A DNA stretch of 64,000 bases from Gaiella sp963697925 (lineage in GTDB: Bacteria > Actinomycetota > Thermoleophilia > Gaiellales > Gaiellaceae), in contig OY969104.1 in the NCBI GenBank assembly GCA_963697925.1, positions 930,001 to 994,000 on the forward strand, written 5' to 3'. Shown piece after piece: positions 7,515 to 14,325 of this stretch. The notes beneath the pieces were generated by a model. That model had not been told where the DNA came from and searched no databases. It saw only the letters and a program-made list of their open reading frames with translations. Numbering within the stretch: position 1 is the stretch's first letter; each line of letters opens with the position of its first letter. Both the position numbers and the translations under genes were made by a program.

Positions 7515-8036
7515 TCAGTACTCGATCAGTGCGTGCACGTCGTATCCGGCGAGGCGGTCACGCCCGTGCAGGAAGGTGAGCTCGATCACGAAGAGGGCGC
7601 CGACGACGGTGCCGCCGAGCTGCTCCACGAGCTCGATCTTGGCCCTGGCCGTGCCGCCGGTCGCGAGCACGTCGTCGAGCACGATCACGCGTGAGCCGGC
7701 GCCGATCGCGTCCACGTGCACGTGCAGCGAGTCGGTGCCGTACTCGAGGTCGTACGTCGCCTCGACCGTCTGCCAGGGCAGCTTGCCCGGCTTGCGCGCG
7801 GGCACGAAGCCGCAGCCCAGCGCGTAGGCGAGCGCCCCCCCGAAGATGAAGCCGCGTGCCTCGGCGCCCATGATCACGTCGGGCGTCCGCGGCCCGGCCC
7901 ATGCTGCCAGGCGGTCGATCGTCTCCCGGAAGGCACCGGGATCGGCGATCAGCGGCATCGCGTCCTTGAAGGTGATCCCCTGTGTGGGGAAGTCCGGGAC
8001 GTCGCGGATCTTCGTGCTCAGGTCGAGCGCGCTCAA
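7515..8036 (-). CDS. apt: adenine phosphoribosyltransferase
   Basis: Cytosolic purine salvage enzyme converting adenine and PRPP to AMP and diphosphate. The PRPP-binding loop VIVLDDVLATGGTA (117-130) is intact, and the N-terminal DFPTQGITFKD segment is characteristic. The 173 residues match family length. The start is TTG at 8036, overlapping the merR stop as TTGA, which places it last in the operon with rsiG, garA and merR. Why a salvage enzyme sits with signalling genes is not evident from sequence. Confidence 0.95.
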   Translation of the reverse strand: MSALDLSTKIRDVPDFPTQGITFKDAMPLIADPGAFRETIDRLAAWAGPRTPDVIMGAEARGFIFGGALAYALGCGFVPARKPGKLPWQTVEATYDLEYGTDSLHVHVDAIGAGSRVIVLDDVLATGGTARAKIELVEQLGGTVVGALFVIELTFLHGRDRLAGYDVHALIEY

Positions 8037-8737
8037 CGGTCTGCGACCTCACGCAGGTCGCGCGTGAGCAGGAGCTGCGACAACTCGTGGGCGACTGCCG
8101 CGAGCGCCTCGAGGTCCTCGAGCGCGGCGGTGCGACGTTCCGGGCTGCGCGACCTGAGTGCAGGCGCCACGATCTGCTCGAGCAGCGCCGACTGGCGGCC
8201 GGCGGCGGTCCTGAACGCTCGCAAATGGCGCGCGTCGATCCCGTGCCGCGCGATCTTGCCGCAGGCGAGCGCGATGTCCGCCTCGCTCTCGCGGTAGAGG
8301 CGGTCGCCGGCCTCGATCCGGGGCGTCAGCAGCCCGAACTCCTCCAGCTGGCGCGCGAACTCGGGGCTGACGCCGGCCCGGCCGCACAGCTCCTGCAGGT
8401 CGATCTCGTCCTCGGGTGCACGCAGCCCGGCTGCACGCCGCTTGGCGCGGTCGGCGGTCGGCGAGCGTAGCTCCTCCCGGATCACCCGCAGGGGCAGGAA
8501 CTCGTCCCGTTGCAGGCGCAGGATGGTCACGAGGCGCTCGAGGTCTGCCTCGGAGAAGAGCCGGTACCCGCCGCGCGTGCGGCGGGGTGCGAGCAGTCCC
8601 TGGTCCTCCAGATAGCGGATCTTCGAGATGGAGATGTCCGGAAACTCGTCTCGCAGCTGCTCGCAGACTGCACCGATCGTGTGCAGACGTGGCGACCCGG
8701 GAGCGGTCGGCTCGGTGGTGGGCTCTGTCGTCGTCAT
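8033..8737 (-). CDS. MerR-family transcriptional regulator, garA-associated type
   Basis: The N-terminal MerR winged helix-turn-helix (about 18-85) reads HTIGAVCEQLRDEFPDISIS, then KIRYLEDQGLL and TRGGYRLF. A long helical C-terminal half follows and has no obvious metal-binding cysteines. In mycobacteria a MerR protein of this kind (Rv1828 type) follows garA, and the same order holds here. That supports orthology of the pair. The ligand and target promoters are unknown. ATG at 8737 overlaps the garA-like stop (ATGA), and the stop overlaps the apt start. Confidence 0.85.
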   Translation of the reverse strand: MTTTEPTTEPTAPGSPRLHTIGAVCEQLRDEFPDISISKIRYLEDQGLLAPRRTRGGYRLFSEADLERLVTILRLQRDEFLPLRVIREELRSPTADRAKRRAAGLRAPEDEIDLQELCGRAGVSPEFARQLEEFGLLTPRIEAGDRLYRESEADIALACGKIARHGIDARHLRAFRTAAGRQSALLEQIVAPALRSRSPERRTAALEDLEALAAVAHELSQLLLTRDLREVADR

Positions 8738-9195
8738 CGGCGGAGGTAGGTCAACCGGTACTTGCCGATCTGGACCTCGTCGTCGTCCTGCAGCGTCACC
8801 GACTCGATCCGCCGACGGTTGACGAACGTCCCGTTGAGGCTGCCGAGGTCGCGAATGGTGAAGGTGTCGCCGTCACGGGCCAGCTCCGCGTGCCGGCGCG
8901 AGACGGTGACGTCGTCGAGGAAGATGTCGCACTCGGGCGAGCGCCCGATGATCGTGCGGCCGCTCGTGGGCTGGAAGCTCTCGCCCGCCCTGCCTCCGCC
9001 GGAGCGGACGACGAGCGCTGGTCCCCGGATGCCTGCGTCGGGCACCGGCGGCATCTCGCCCTCGACATCCTCCGGTCCGAGCGTCAGCGTCGTCTCACCC
9101 GTCGCCTCGACGACGAGCAGCGCACCGCAACGCGAGCAGAAGTGTGCGGCCTCGGGGCTCTGGAAGCCGCACTCCGGGCAGTAGATGTGGCTCAT
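8734..9195 (-). CDS. GarA-like FHA-domain protein with N-terminal zinc ribbon
   Basis: FHA proteins bind phosphothreonine peptides; GarA controls glutamate and 2-oxoglutarate metabolism under PknB/PknG control. This 153-residue protein has a zinc ribbon (Cys6, Cys9, Cys20, Cys23) and then a GETTLTL segment (Thr35/Thr36) that matches the ETT phosphorylation motif of GarA. A C-terminal FHA domain (about 58-150) shows GRS, SRRH (99-102) and LGSLNGTFVN. It lies between rsiG and merR with ATGA overlaps on both sides. The zinc ribbon is not in mycobacterial GarA as I know it. Identity as an orthologue is likely but not proven. Confidence 0.85.
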   Translation of the reverse strand: MSHIYCPECGFQSPEAAHFCSRCGALLVVEATGETTLTLGPEDVEGEMPPVPDAGIRGPALVVRSGGGRAGESFQPTSGRTIIGRSPECDIFLDDVTVSRRHAELARDGDTFTIRDLGSLNGTFVNRRRIESVTLQDDDEVQIGKYRLTYLRR

Positions 9196-9719
9196 CTGCC
9201 CCCGTCGTGCGGGCCGCCGAGAATGTCGCCGAGATCGTCCGGGGCGACGTGGCCACCGTCGGTCCGTGCGCGCTTGGCGCGCTCGGCCCGCAGGATGTCG
9301 ACCTGACCCTGGTAGAAGCGCCGCGCCAGGGAGACGTCGTCCTCCTCCTGCTCGAGCGCGCGGATCATCGTGCGCAGATCGTCGTCGGAGAGCGTGGCGA
9401 GGTCGGGGAGCGGCGTCAGGTCGTCGTCGTCACCCGGCTCGTCGCCGGTTCCCGCATAGAGCGGCCGGTCGAGGCTCGTCGGCGCCGGCAGGTCGACGTT
9501 CCCCGCGGCGACCTGCGCTTTCAGCCGGAGCGTCCGTTCCCCGCGGAGGATGTCGATGCGCCCGTGCAGGAGCCGCCGGCGCTGCGAGATGGCGTCTTCC
9601 TCTCCCTCGCGCTGCCGCAGCAGCGCACTGAGGTCGTCGTCGGAGAGCGTCGAGAGGTCGGGGAGTGGTTCCACGGACAGCCTTTCCGGTCGGGAGAGCC
9701 ATTGAAGCAGTCCCCGCAC
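9192..9719 (-). CDS. rsiG: RsiG-type c-di-GMP-responsive anti-sigma factor
   Basis: RsiG in Streptomyces binds cyclic di-GMP through E(X)3S(X)2R(X)3Q(X)3D motifs on paired helices and then sequesters the sigma factor WhiG. Both helices are here. The second copy is exact (Glu126, Ser130, Arg133, Gln137, Asp141). The first has His in the Gln position (Glu41, Ser45, Arg48, His52, Asp56). Each is preceded by PLPDLSTLSDDDL or PLPDLATLSDDDL, so the protein is an internal duplication of 175 residues. It starts the operon with garA, merR and apt. The start is GTG at 9719, with no clear ribosome-binding site. The sigma partner is not in this window. Confidence 0.8.
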   Translation of the reverse strand: MRGLLQWLSRPERLSVEPLPDLSTLSDDDLSALLRQREGEEDAISQRRRLLHGRIDILRGERTLRLKAQVAAGNVDLPAPTSLDRPLYAGTGDEPGDDDDLTPLPDLATLSDDDLRTMIRALEQEEDDVSLARRFYQGQVDILRAERAKRARTDGGHVAPDDLGDILGGPHDGGR

Positions 9720-9732
9720 CGAGGGGTCAACC

Positions 9733-9840
9733 TCAGCTTGAGGCTTTCACGATCCCAGTTCGCGCTGCCGCCCCTTCTCCCTGCACGACCCGAGCGATCG
9801 GGTCGCTCTCGCCCTTGCCCCCGACGCGCGCCGCGGTCAT
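9733..9840 (-). CDS. possible 35-residue ORF after pgsA-like gene
   Basis: An ATG at 9840 overlaps the preceding stop (ATGA) and the frame runs 35 codons with plausible codon use, ending just before rsiG. The peptide is basic and Gly/Ala-rich with no recognisable domain. The overlap is the only positive evidence, and it may be chance in GC-rich DNA. Confidence 0.25.
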   Translation of the reverse strand: MTAARVGGKGESDPIARVVQGEGAAARTGIVKASS

Positions 9841-10382
9841 CCCGCCTGCACCTCCCTGCGCGCCTTCAGCACGTACTGGCCGGCGGCGGCAACCGCCAGC
9901 GCCAGGTTGACCCAGAAGCACGCGAGCGCCCACCACGTCCCCTGCTCGGTGATGAGGACGAGCCCGAGCGACGCGTACAGCCCCCAGGTGGCGATCTTGC
10001 CGAGGCGGGAGACCTGGAAGTCGTACCCCCGTGGCACGACGAACCGGTAGCCGGCGATCAGGACGGCGTCGCGCAGGAGCAGGATCAGCGCGAGCCAGGG
10101 AAGCCGGTCGAGGCCCACGAGCAGCACGACGGCCGTCGAGATCATCAGCCGGTCGGCCAGCGGGTCGGCAACGGTGCCGAACCGGGACTCGACGCGCCAG
10201 CGCCGCGCGAGGTAGCCGTCGAGCTGGTCGGTCGCCCCGGCGATCGCGAACACCGCCCACGCCCACCAGCTCGGCCCCTCCTGCTCGCGCAGGAGCAGTA
10301 CGACGAACACCGGGATCGCGAGGAAGCGCAGGATCGTCAGCGCATTGGGGATCTGCCTGGTGGTGGCCGAGATCGAGGTCAT
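9837..10382 (-). CDS. CDP-alcohol phosphatidyltransferase (PgsA-type)
   Basis: Membrane enzyme family that transfers a phosphatidyl group from CDP-diacylglycerol to an alcohol, such as glycerol-3-phosphate for phosphatidylglycerol. The full signature D-x2-D-G-x2-A-R-x8-G-x3-D-x3-D is present (Asp52, Asp55, Asp73 and Asp77 among others). About five hydrophobic helices follow in 181 residues, a normal size. I used the ATG at 10382 rather than an upstream GTG because homologous sequence begins there. The gene is divergent from the amidohydrolase with only 36 bp between starts. The alcohol substrate cannot be fixed from sequence; PgsA is the common case. Confidence 0.85.
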   Translation of the reverse strand: MTSISATTRQIPNALTILRFLAIPVFVVLLLREQEGPSWWAWAVFAIAGATDQLDGYLARRWRVESRFGTVADPLADRLMISTAVVLLVGLDRLPWLALILLLRDAVLIAGYRFVVPRGYDFQVSRLGKIATWGLYASLGLVLITEQGTWWALACFWVNLALAVAAAGQYVLKARREVQAG

Positions 10383-10418
10383 CCCGGGGAAGCGTAGTGG
10401 TGTAGCGTCGGCGACAGC

Positions 10419-11441
10419 ATGGGTGACACCCTCTCTCTCCCCGGGTTCGTGAACGCCCACACGCACACGTTTCAGCGGGCGCTACGCGGGCGTGCCGCCG
10501 GCGCGGACTTCTGGGCGTGGCGCGACGGCATGCTGGAGGAGGTAGAGCGGGCCACTCCCGACAACGTGCGCGCTTCCTACGAGGCTGTCTACCGCGAGAT
10601 GCAGGCCGCCGGATACACCGCCTGTGGCGAGTTCCACTACCTCGGGATCGCCGAGGCCCGTGCCGCGGCCGAGGCCGCGGCGGCGACCGGCATGGAGCTC
10701 GTCCTGCTCCACGTCGCCTACGGCCGCGGCGGGCTCGAGCGGATGCGTCAGCCTTCGGTCGCCGCCTACCTCGAGGAGGTGGAGGCGCTGCGGGCCGAGG
10801 GGATCCGCGTCGGCGTCGCCCCCCACTCCGTGCGCGCGTGCTCCCGCGACTGGCTCGAGGAGATCGGCAGCTATGCCGAGAGCGAGGGCCTCGTCCTGCA
10901 CGTCCACGCGGACGAGCAGCCACGGGAGATCGAGGAGTGCCTGGCCGAGCACGGCTGCCGACCGATCGAGCTGCTCGCCCGCGCGGGCTGCCTGGGGGTG
11001 CGGACGACCGTGGTGCACGCCACGCACGCCGACGGAGCGGAGCTCGACCTCATCGCGGCAGCGGGAGCGACCGTCTGCGCGTGCCCGACCACGGAGGCCG
11101 ACCTGGGCGACGGGTTTCTGCCGGCAATGCGGATCAAGCACCGCAGCATCAGGCTCTGCATCGGCTCCGACTCGAACGTGCGCATCGACCCGCTCGAGGA
11201 GCTTCGCGAGGTGGAGGGCATCGCGCGCCGGCAGAGCGGCACCCGCGGCGTGCTGTCGACAGAGGCACTGCTCGAGCTGGGCGGCGCTGCAGGTGCACGC
11301 GCGCTCGGGCTCGAGAGCTGGCCGGGCATCGAGGTGGATCTCGGGCACCGCTCGCTCGCGGGTGTCGCCCGCGAGCACGTCCCGGCTGCCCTCGTGGCCG
11401 GCTGCGGCGCCGACGTGGTCGTCGCGCCGCCGTCACCCTGA
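10419..11441 (+). CDS. amidohydrolase, formimidoylglutamate deiminase-like (HutF family)
   Basis: Metal-dependent deaminase of the amidohydrolase superfamily. Ligand motifs are intact: HTHTFQRALRG (His14, His16), HVHADEQ (His161/His163), VVHATH (His200/His203) and IGSDSN (Asp251). The FWAWRDGM, GEFHYL and CPTTEADLGDGFLP segments match HutF, which converts N-formimidoyl-glutamate to N-formylglutamate in histidine breakdown. At 340 residues it is about 100 shorter than usual because the N-terminal beta-sandwich strands are missing and it begins almost at the metal site. No other hut genes are near, so the true substrate is open. A TAGCGT box lies 10 bp before the ATG. Confidence 0.75.
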   Translation: MGDTLSLPGFVNAHTHTFQRALRGRAAGADFWAWRDGMLEEVERATPDNVRASYEAVYREMQAAGYTACGEFHYLGIAEARAAAEAAAATGMELVLLHVAYGRGGLERMRQPSVAAYLEEVEALRAEGIRVGVAPHSVRACSRDWLEEIGSYAESEGLVLHVHADEQPREIEECLAEHGCRPIELLARAGCLGVRTTVVHATHADGAELDLIAAAGATVCACPTTEADLGDGFLPAMRIKHRSIRLCIGSDSNVRIDPLEELREVEGIARRQSGTRGVLSTEALLELGGAAGARALGLESWPGIEVDLGHRSLAGVAREHVPAALVAGCGADVVVAPPSP

Positions 11442-11487
11442 GCCGGACGGCGCCCCGCCCCGGACGGGCGAGGCGCTGGCTCGTGGG

Positions 11488-12006
11488 CTACGTGAAGACG
11501 ATCTGGCCGCCTGCCGCCTTCTCGTAGAACTCACCGACGGTGATGATCTCGTCGACCTGCGGCACGAACGACTCCATCGTCAGCCCGAACATGTCGACGG
11601 TCGCCTTGCACGCGTACAGGCCGGCGCCGGAGTCGGAGATCAGCTCCACGAACTCGGGGATCGGGGGGATGTCGAGCTTCTCCATCTGACGCGACATCAT
11701 CTTGGTTGCGATCGCGGACATGCCGGGGATCGCTCCGAGCCACGTCGGCATGTGCATCCCGGGGTTGCCCACCGTGGCGACCTTGATCGACCCGTTGCGA
11801 TCCTTCCGGACCGCGTCGAGCCCGAAGAAGGTGAAGAAGACGTCCACCTCGATGCCCTCCATGCGGGCGCCGTTGGCCATGATCAGTCCCGGGTAGACGG
11901 CCTCGAGTGACCCCTTCGAGATCACGATGCAGACCTTGTCGATCGGCTTCGGTCGCTCGCTCGCCGCCGGAGCGGTCTCTGCAAGCATCTCAAGCATCTC
12001 GGTCAT
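11488..12006 (-). CDS. DsrE/DsrF/DrsH-like (DsrE2-type) sulfur-transfer protein
   Basis: DsrE-like proteins carry persulfide sulfur between partners. The 172-residue product contains KVCIVISKGSLEAVYPGLIM, a VDVFFTFFGLDAV strand-turn and LYACKATVDMFG with the likely sulfur-carrying Cys. This matches the peroxiredoxin-like DsrE2 group. It is last in the minus-strand order sqr, dsrC-like, dsrE-like, with GGAGGAAAACC as ribosome-binding site. The cluster suggests handling of sulfur produced by sulfide oxidation. Confidence 0.85.
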   Translation of the reverse strand: MTEMLEMLAETAPAASERPKPIDKVCIVISKGSLEAVYPGLIMANGARMEGIEVDVFFTFFGLDAVRKDRNGSIKVATVGNPGMHMPTWLGAIPGMSAIATKMMSRQMEKLDIPPIPEFVELISDSGAGLYACKATVDMFGLTMESFVPQVDEIITVGEFYEKAAGGQIVFT

Positions 12007-12027
12007 GGTTTTCCTCCGCTCGCGTGT

Positions 12028-12345
12028 CTAGATGCAGCCGCGAGGCTTGGGAATGCCGCCGACCTTGGCGGCGAGCTTCGCGGGGCCTTTCGGGAAGAGC
12101 TGGTAGAGCTCCTTGATCGGGACGCCCGACTCCTTGCCGAGCGAGCGGATCGACGGTGCCGTCCCGTTCGCCAGGTAGGCGTCGCGCATGAAGCGGACGA
12201 CCTGCCAATGACGATCGGTCAGCGTAGGGATCCCGTTTGCGCTCGCGACCTCGGCTGCGACTGCCTCGTTCCACTGGTTCGGGTCGACGAGGAAGCCCTC
12301 GGCATCGAGCTCGACGGTCGTCCCTCCCAACTCGGTCATCGTCAT
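12028..12345 (-). CDS. DsrC/TusE-family sulfur relay protein, single Cys
   Basis: DsrC/TusE proteins present a flexible C-terminal arm whose penultimate Cys carries sulfur. The 105-residue sequence shows the family core (FLVDPNQWNEAVA, LTDRHWQVVRFMRDAY) and ends GGIPKPRGCI with that Cys at 104. The second Cys found about ten residues earlier in true DsrC is replaced in the KLAAKVGG stretch. It therefore belongs with TusE/one-cysteine homologues and cannot form the DsrC internal trisulfide. GGAGG lies 7 bases upstream of the ATG. It sits between sqr and the dsrE-like gene. Confidence 0.88.
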   Translation of the reverse strand: MTMTELGGTTVELDAEGFLVDPNQWNEAVAAEVASANGIPTLTDRHWQVVRFMRDAYLANGTAPSIRSLGKESGVPIKELYQLFPKGPAKLAAKVGGIPKPRGCI

Positions 12346-12361
12346 GTCATGTCCTCCTTCG

Positions 12362-13612
12362 CTACGCGGGCTGCTCGGCCCGCTGCTTGCCGGCCATCTG
12401 CATGGTCGGTGCGATCCCGGGGATGTCTCGGCCCGGCAGCAGCATGTGCCAGTACATCCACTGGAACATCAGCTTACCCAGGTGGTTCAACCGCGATTCC
12501 TTCAGCAGGGGCATCGGCCCGACTCCGGTCGGAAAACGGCCGGGCAGCGGCTCGGTCTCGTAGTTGAAGTCGATCAGCAGCGCCTTGCTGAAGCCGGTTT
12601 CGATGAAGCAGTTCGCGTGGCCGTCGTACGACGCGTCGAGCTCCTCGCCGGCGAGGAACCGTCGCACGTTCTCGGTCAGGATCTCGCCCTCGAAATGGGT
12701 GACCGAGCCCGCCTTCGAGGTGGGCACGTTCGTCGCGTCGCCCAGTGCGAACACGTTCGGGCTGGCGAGCGACTGAAGGGTGCCGGGGTTCGTGGGCACG
12801 AAGTCGAGGTCGGCACCGAGACCCTCCGAGCGTGCGACGTACTCCTGCCCCCCGTGCAGCGGGATCGTGACCAGCAGGTCGAACGGCACTTCACGCTCGT
12901 CGTAGCTCAACAGCTTGCCGGCAGACGCGTCGACCTCCCCCGTGTTGAACTCGGTGACGAGCTCGACCTGCTTCTCGGCCAGCAGGCCCTGCAGGTGCTC
13001 CGCGGCGACGGGCTTCGTGAAGGCGCCGTCGAGCGGGGTCACGAAGCTGAGGTCGACCTTGTCGCGGATACCTCGCTCGTGGAAGTACCAGTCGGCCAGG
13101 AACGCGAACTCGAGCGGGGCAACGGGGCACTTGATCGGCAGGTCGACGAAGTTGACCGCGAGGCGGCCTCCCTCGAAGCGCTCCAGGGCTCCCTGCAGCG
13201 CCGTTGCGCCGTCGACGTCGTAGAACGTGAACACGTTCTGCTTCCAGCCGTCGCCGGCCATCCCCTCTGTCTCCTCGGGCTGCAGCCGTGCGCCGCTCGC
13301 GACGACGAGAACGTCGTACGGCAGCACGGTGCCGTCCGCGAGCAGGACGCGCTGCTCGTTCAGCGAGACGGTGTCGATCTCGCCGAGGTGGAAGTCGACG
13401 CCCGAGCGCAGCTGCCGGCTGCGGGAGCGCATGATGTCCTCGGCGTGGGCAAGCCCGAACGGGACGAACAGCAGCCCCGGCTGGTACACGTGATTGTCGT
13501 CCTTGTCGACGACGGCGATCTCCGCCTCCTCACGGCTGTAGAGCCGCCGTAGCCGGTTGGCCATGAGTGTTCCCCCGGTGCCGCCGCCGAGGATGACGAT
13601 CCTGTGGGTCAT
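12362..13612 (-). CDS. sqr: sulfide:quinone oxidoreductase-like flavoprotein
   Basis: Membrane-associated FAD enzyme oxidising sulfide (or persulfide) and passing electrons to quinone. The N-terminal dinucleotide fold is RIVILGGGTGGTLMANRL. The conserved redox cysteines are in PIKCPVAPLEFAF (about 162) and HANCFIETG (about 335), and FALGDATNVPTSKAG binds FAD. The C-terminal MFQWMYWHMLLPG segment is amphipathic and suits membrane attachment. I prefer the ATG at 13612, which has AGAGG 8 bp upstream, over the GTG at 13618. It is the first gene of the cluster with the DsrC- and DsrE-like proteins. Confidence 0.9.
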   Translation of the reverse strand: MTHRIVILGGGTGGTLMANRLRRLYSREEAEIAVVDKDDNHVYQPGLLFVPFGLAHAEDIMRSRSRQLRSGVDFHLGEIDTVSLNEQRVLLADGTVLPYDVLVVASGARLQPEETEGMAGDGWKQNVFTFYDVDGATALQGALERFEGGRLAVNFVDLPIKCPVAPLEFAFLADWYFHERGIRDKVDLSFVTPLDGAFTKPVAAEHLQGLLAEKQVELVTEFNTGEVDASAGKLLSYDEREVPFDLLVTIPLHGGQEYVARSEGLGADLDFVPTNPGTLQSLASPNVFALGDATNVPTSKAGSVTHFEGEILTENVRRFLAGEELDASYDGHANCFIETGFSKALLIDFNYETEPLPGRFPTGVGPMPLLKESRLNHLGKLMFQWMYWHMLLPGRDIPGIAPTMQMAGKQRAEQPA

Positions 13613-13748
13613 CTCCACTGCCTCTCGCTCGTAGTCCTTGACACCCAGTGTCGCGGAAGCGCGCTCTGCACGGCAAGCGAGGAAACCCCCTGGCCGGTGC
13701 GGGCAACTACGGGAGCGGGTGCGTGCCGCCGCGGGTACCCGTGCTGGG

Positions 13749-13754
13749 TATCCT
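13749..13754 (+). promoter_or_regulatory. -10 element of a leaderless transcript
   Basis: TATCCT ends 7 bases before the GTG at 13762 of the thioredoxin-like gene, with no ribosome-binding site between them. Confidence 0.4.
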
Positions 13755-13761
13755 GCCTCAT

Positions 13762-14325
13762 GTGGACGTGACCACCGAGACTTTCGAGCAGGACGTTGTC
13801 GAGCGGTCGCGCGACGTGCCCGTGGTGGCCGACTTCTGGGCGGAATGGTGTGGCCCGTGCCGCGCGCTCGGCCCGGTGCTCGAGGCGGCGATTGCGGGGC
13901 GATCCGGCACGGTCGAGCTCGTCAAGGTCGACGTCGACGCGAACCAGGAGCTGGCCCAGCGCTTCGGCGTCACAGGCATCCCCGCGGTGAAGGCGTTTCG
14001 CGACGGCAAGGTCGTGTCCGAGTTCACCGGCGCGCGGTCGCCGACGATGGTCGAGTCCTTTCTGGACGACCTGCTCGCTCCACCGCGGGCCGACCTGCTG
14101 GTGGAGGAGCTGCGCGGCTCCGGCGAGCTTCCGGAGGTCATGGCGGCGCTGGACGGCGACGATCTCGAGGCCGCTCTCAGCTGGATCGTGGCGGCCGTGC
14201 CGTCAGCGCTCCCGGCCGAGCGGGACCGCCTGCGCGAGGTCGCAGTCGCCCTGTTCGATCGGCTGGGCCCCGACGATCCGCTCGCCTCGACGTACCGTCG
14301 TCGTCTCGCAGCGGCGCTGTACTAG
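13762..14325 (+). CDS. thioredoxin-like co-chaperone (CnoX/YbbN type)
   Basis: The N-terminal thioredoxin domain (1-105) has an intact WCGPC redox motif within VVADFWAEWCGPCRALGPVL, cis-Pro in GVTGIPAVKAF, and a helical C-terminal region (about 110-187) with degenerate TPR-like repeats. That layout fits CnoX-type holdases that protect proteins during oxidative stress. I chose the GTG at 13762 because the domain begins there and a TATCCT box lies 7 bp upstream. The gene converges on the GH99-like gene, and the two TAG stops interlock in a single CTAG. Confidence 0.85.
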   Translation: MDVTTETFEQDVVERSRDVPVVADFWAEWCGPCRALGPVLEAAIAGRSGTVELVKVDVDANQELAQRFGVTGIPAVKAFRDGKVVSEFTGARSPTMVESFLDDLLAPPRADLLVEELRGSGELPEVMAALDGDDLEAALSWIVAAVPSALPAERDRLREVAVALFDRLGPDDPLASTYRRRLAAALY

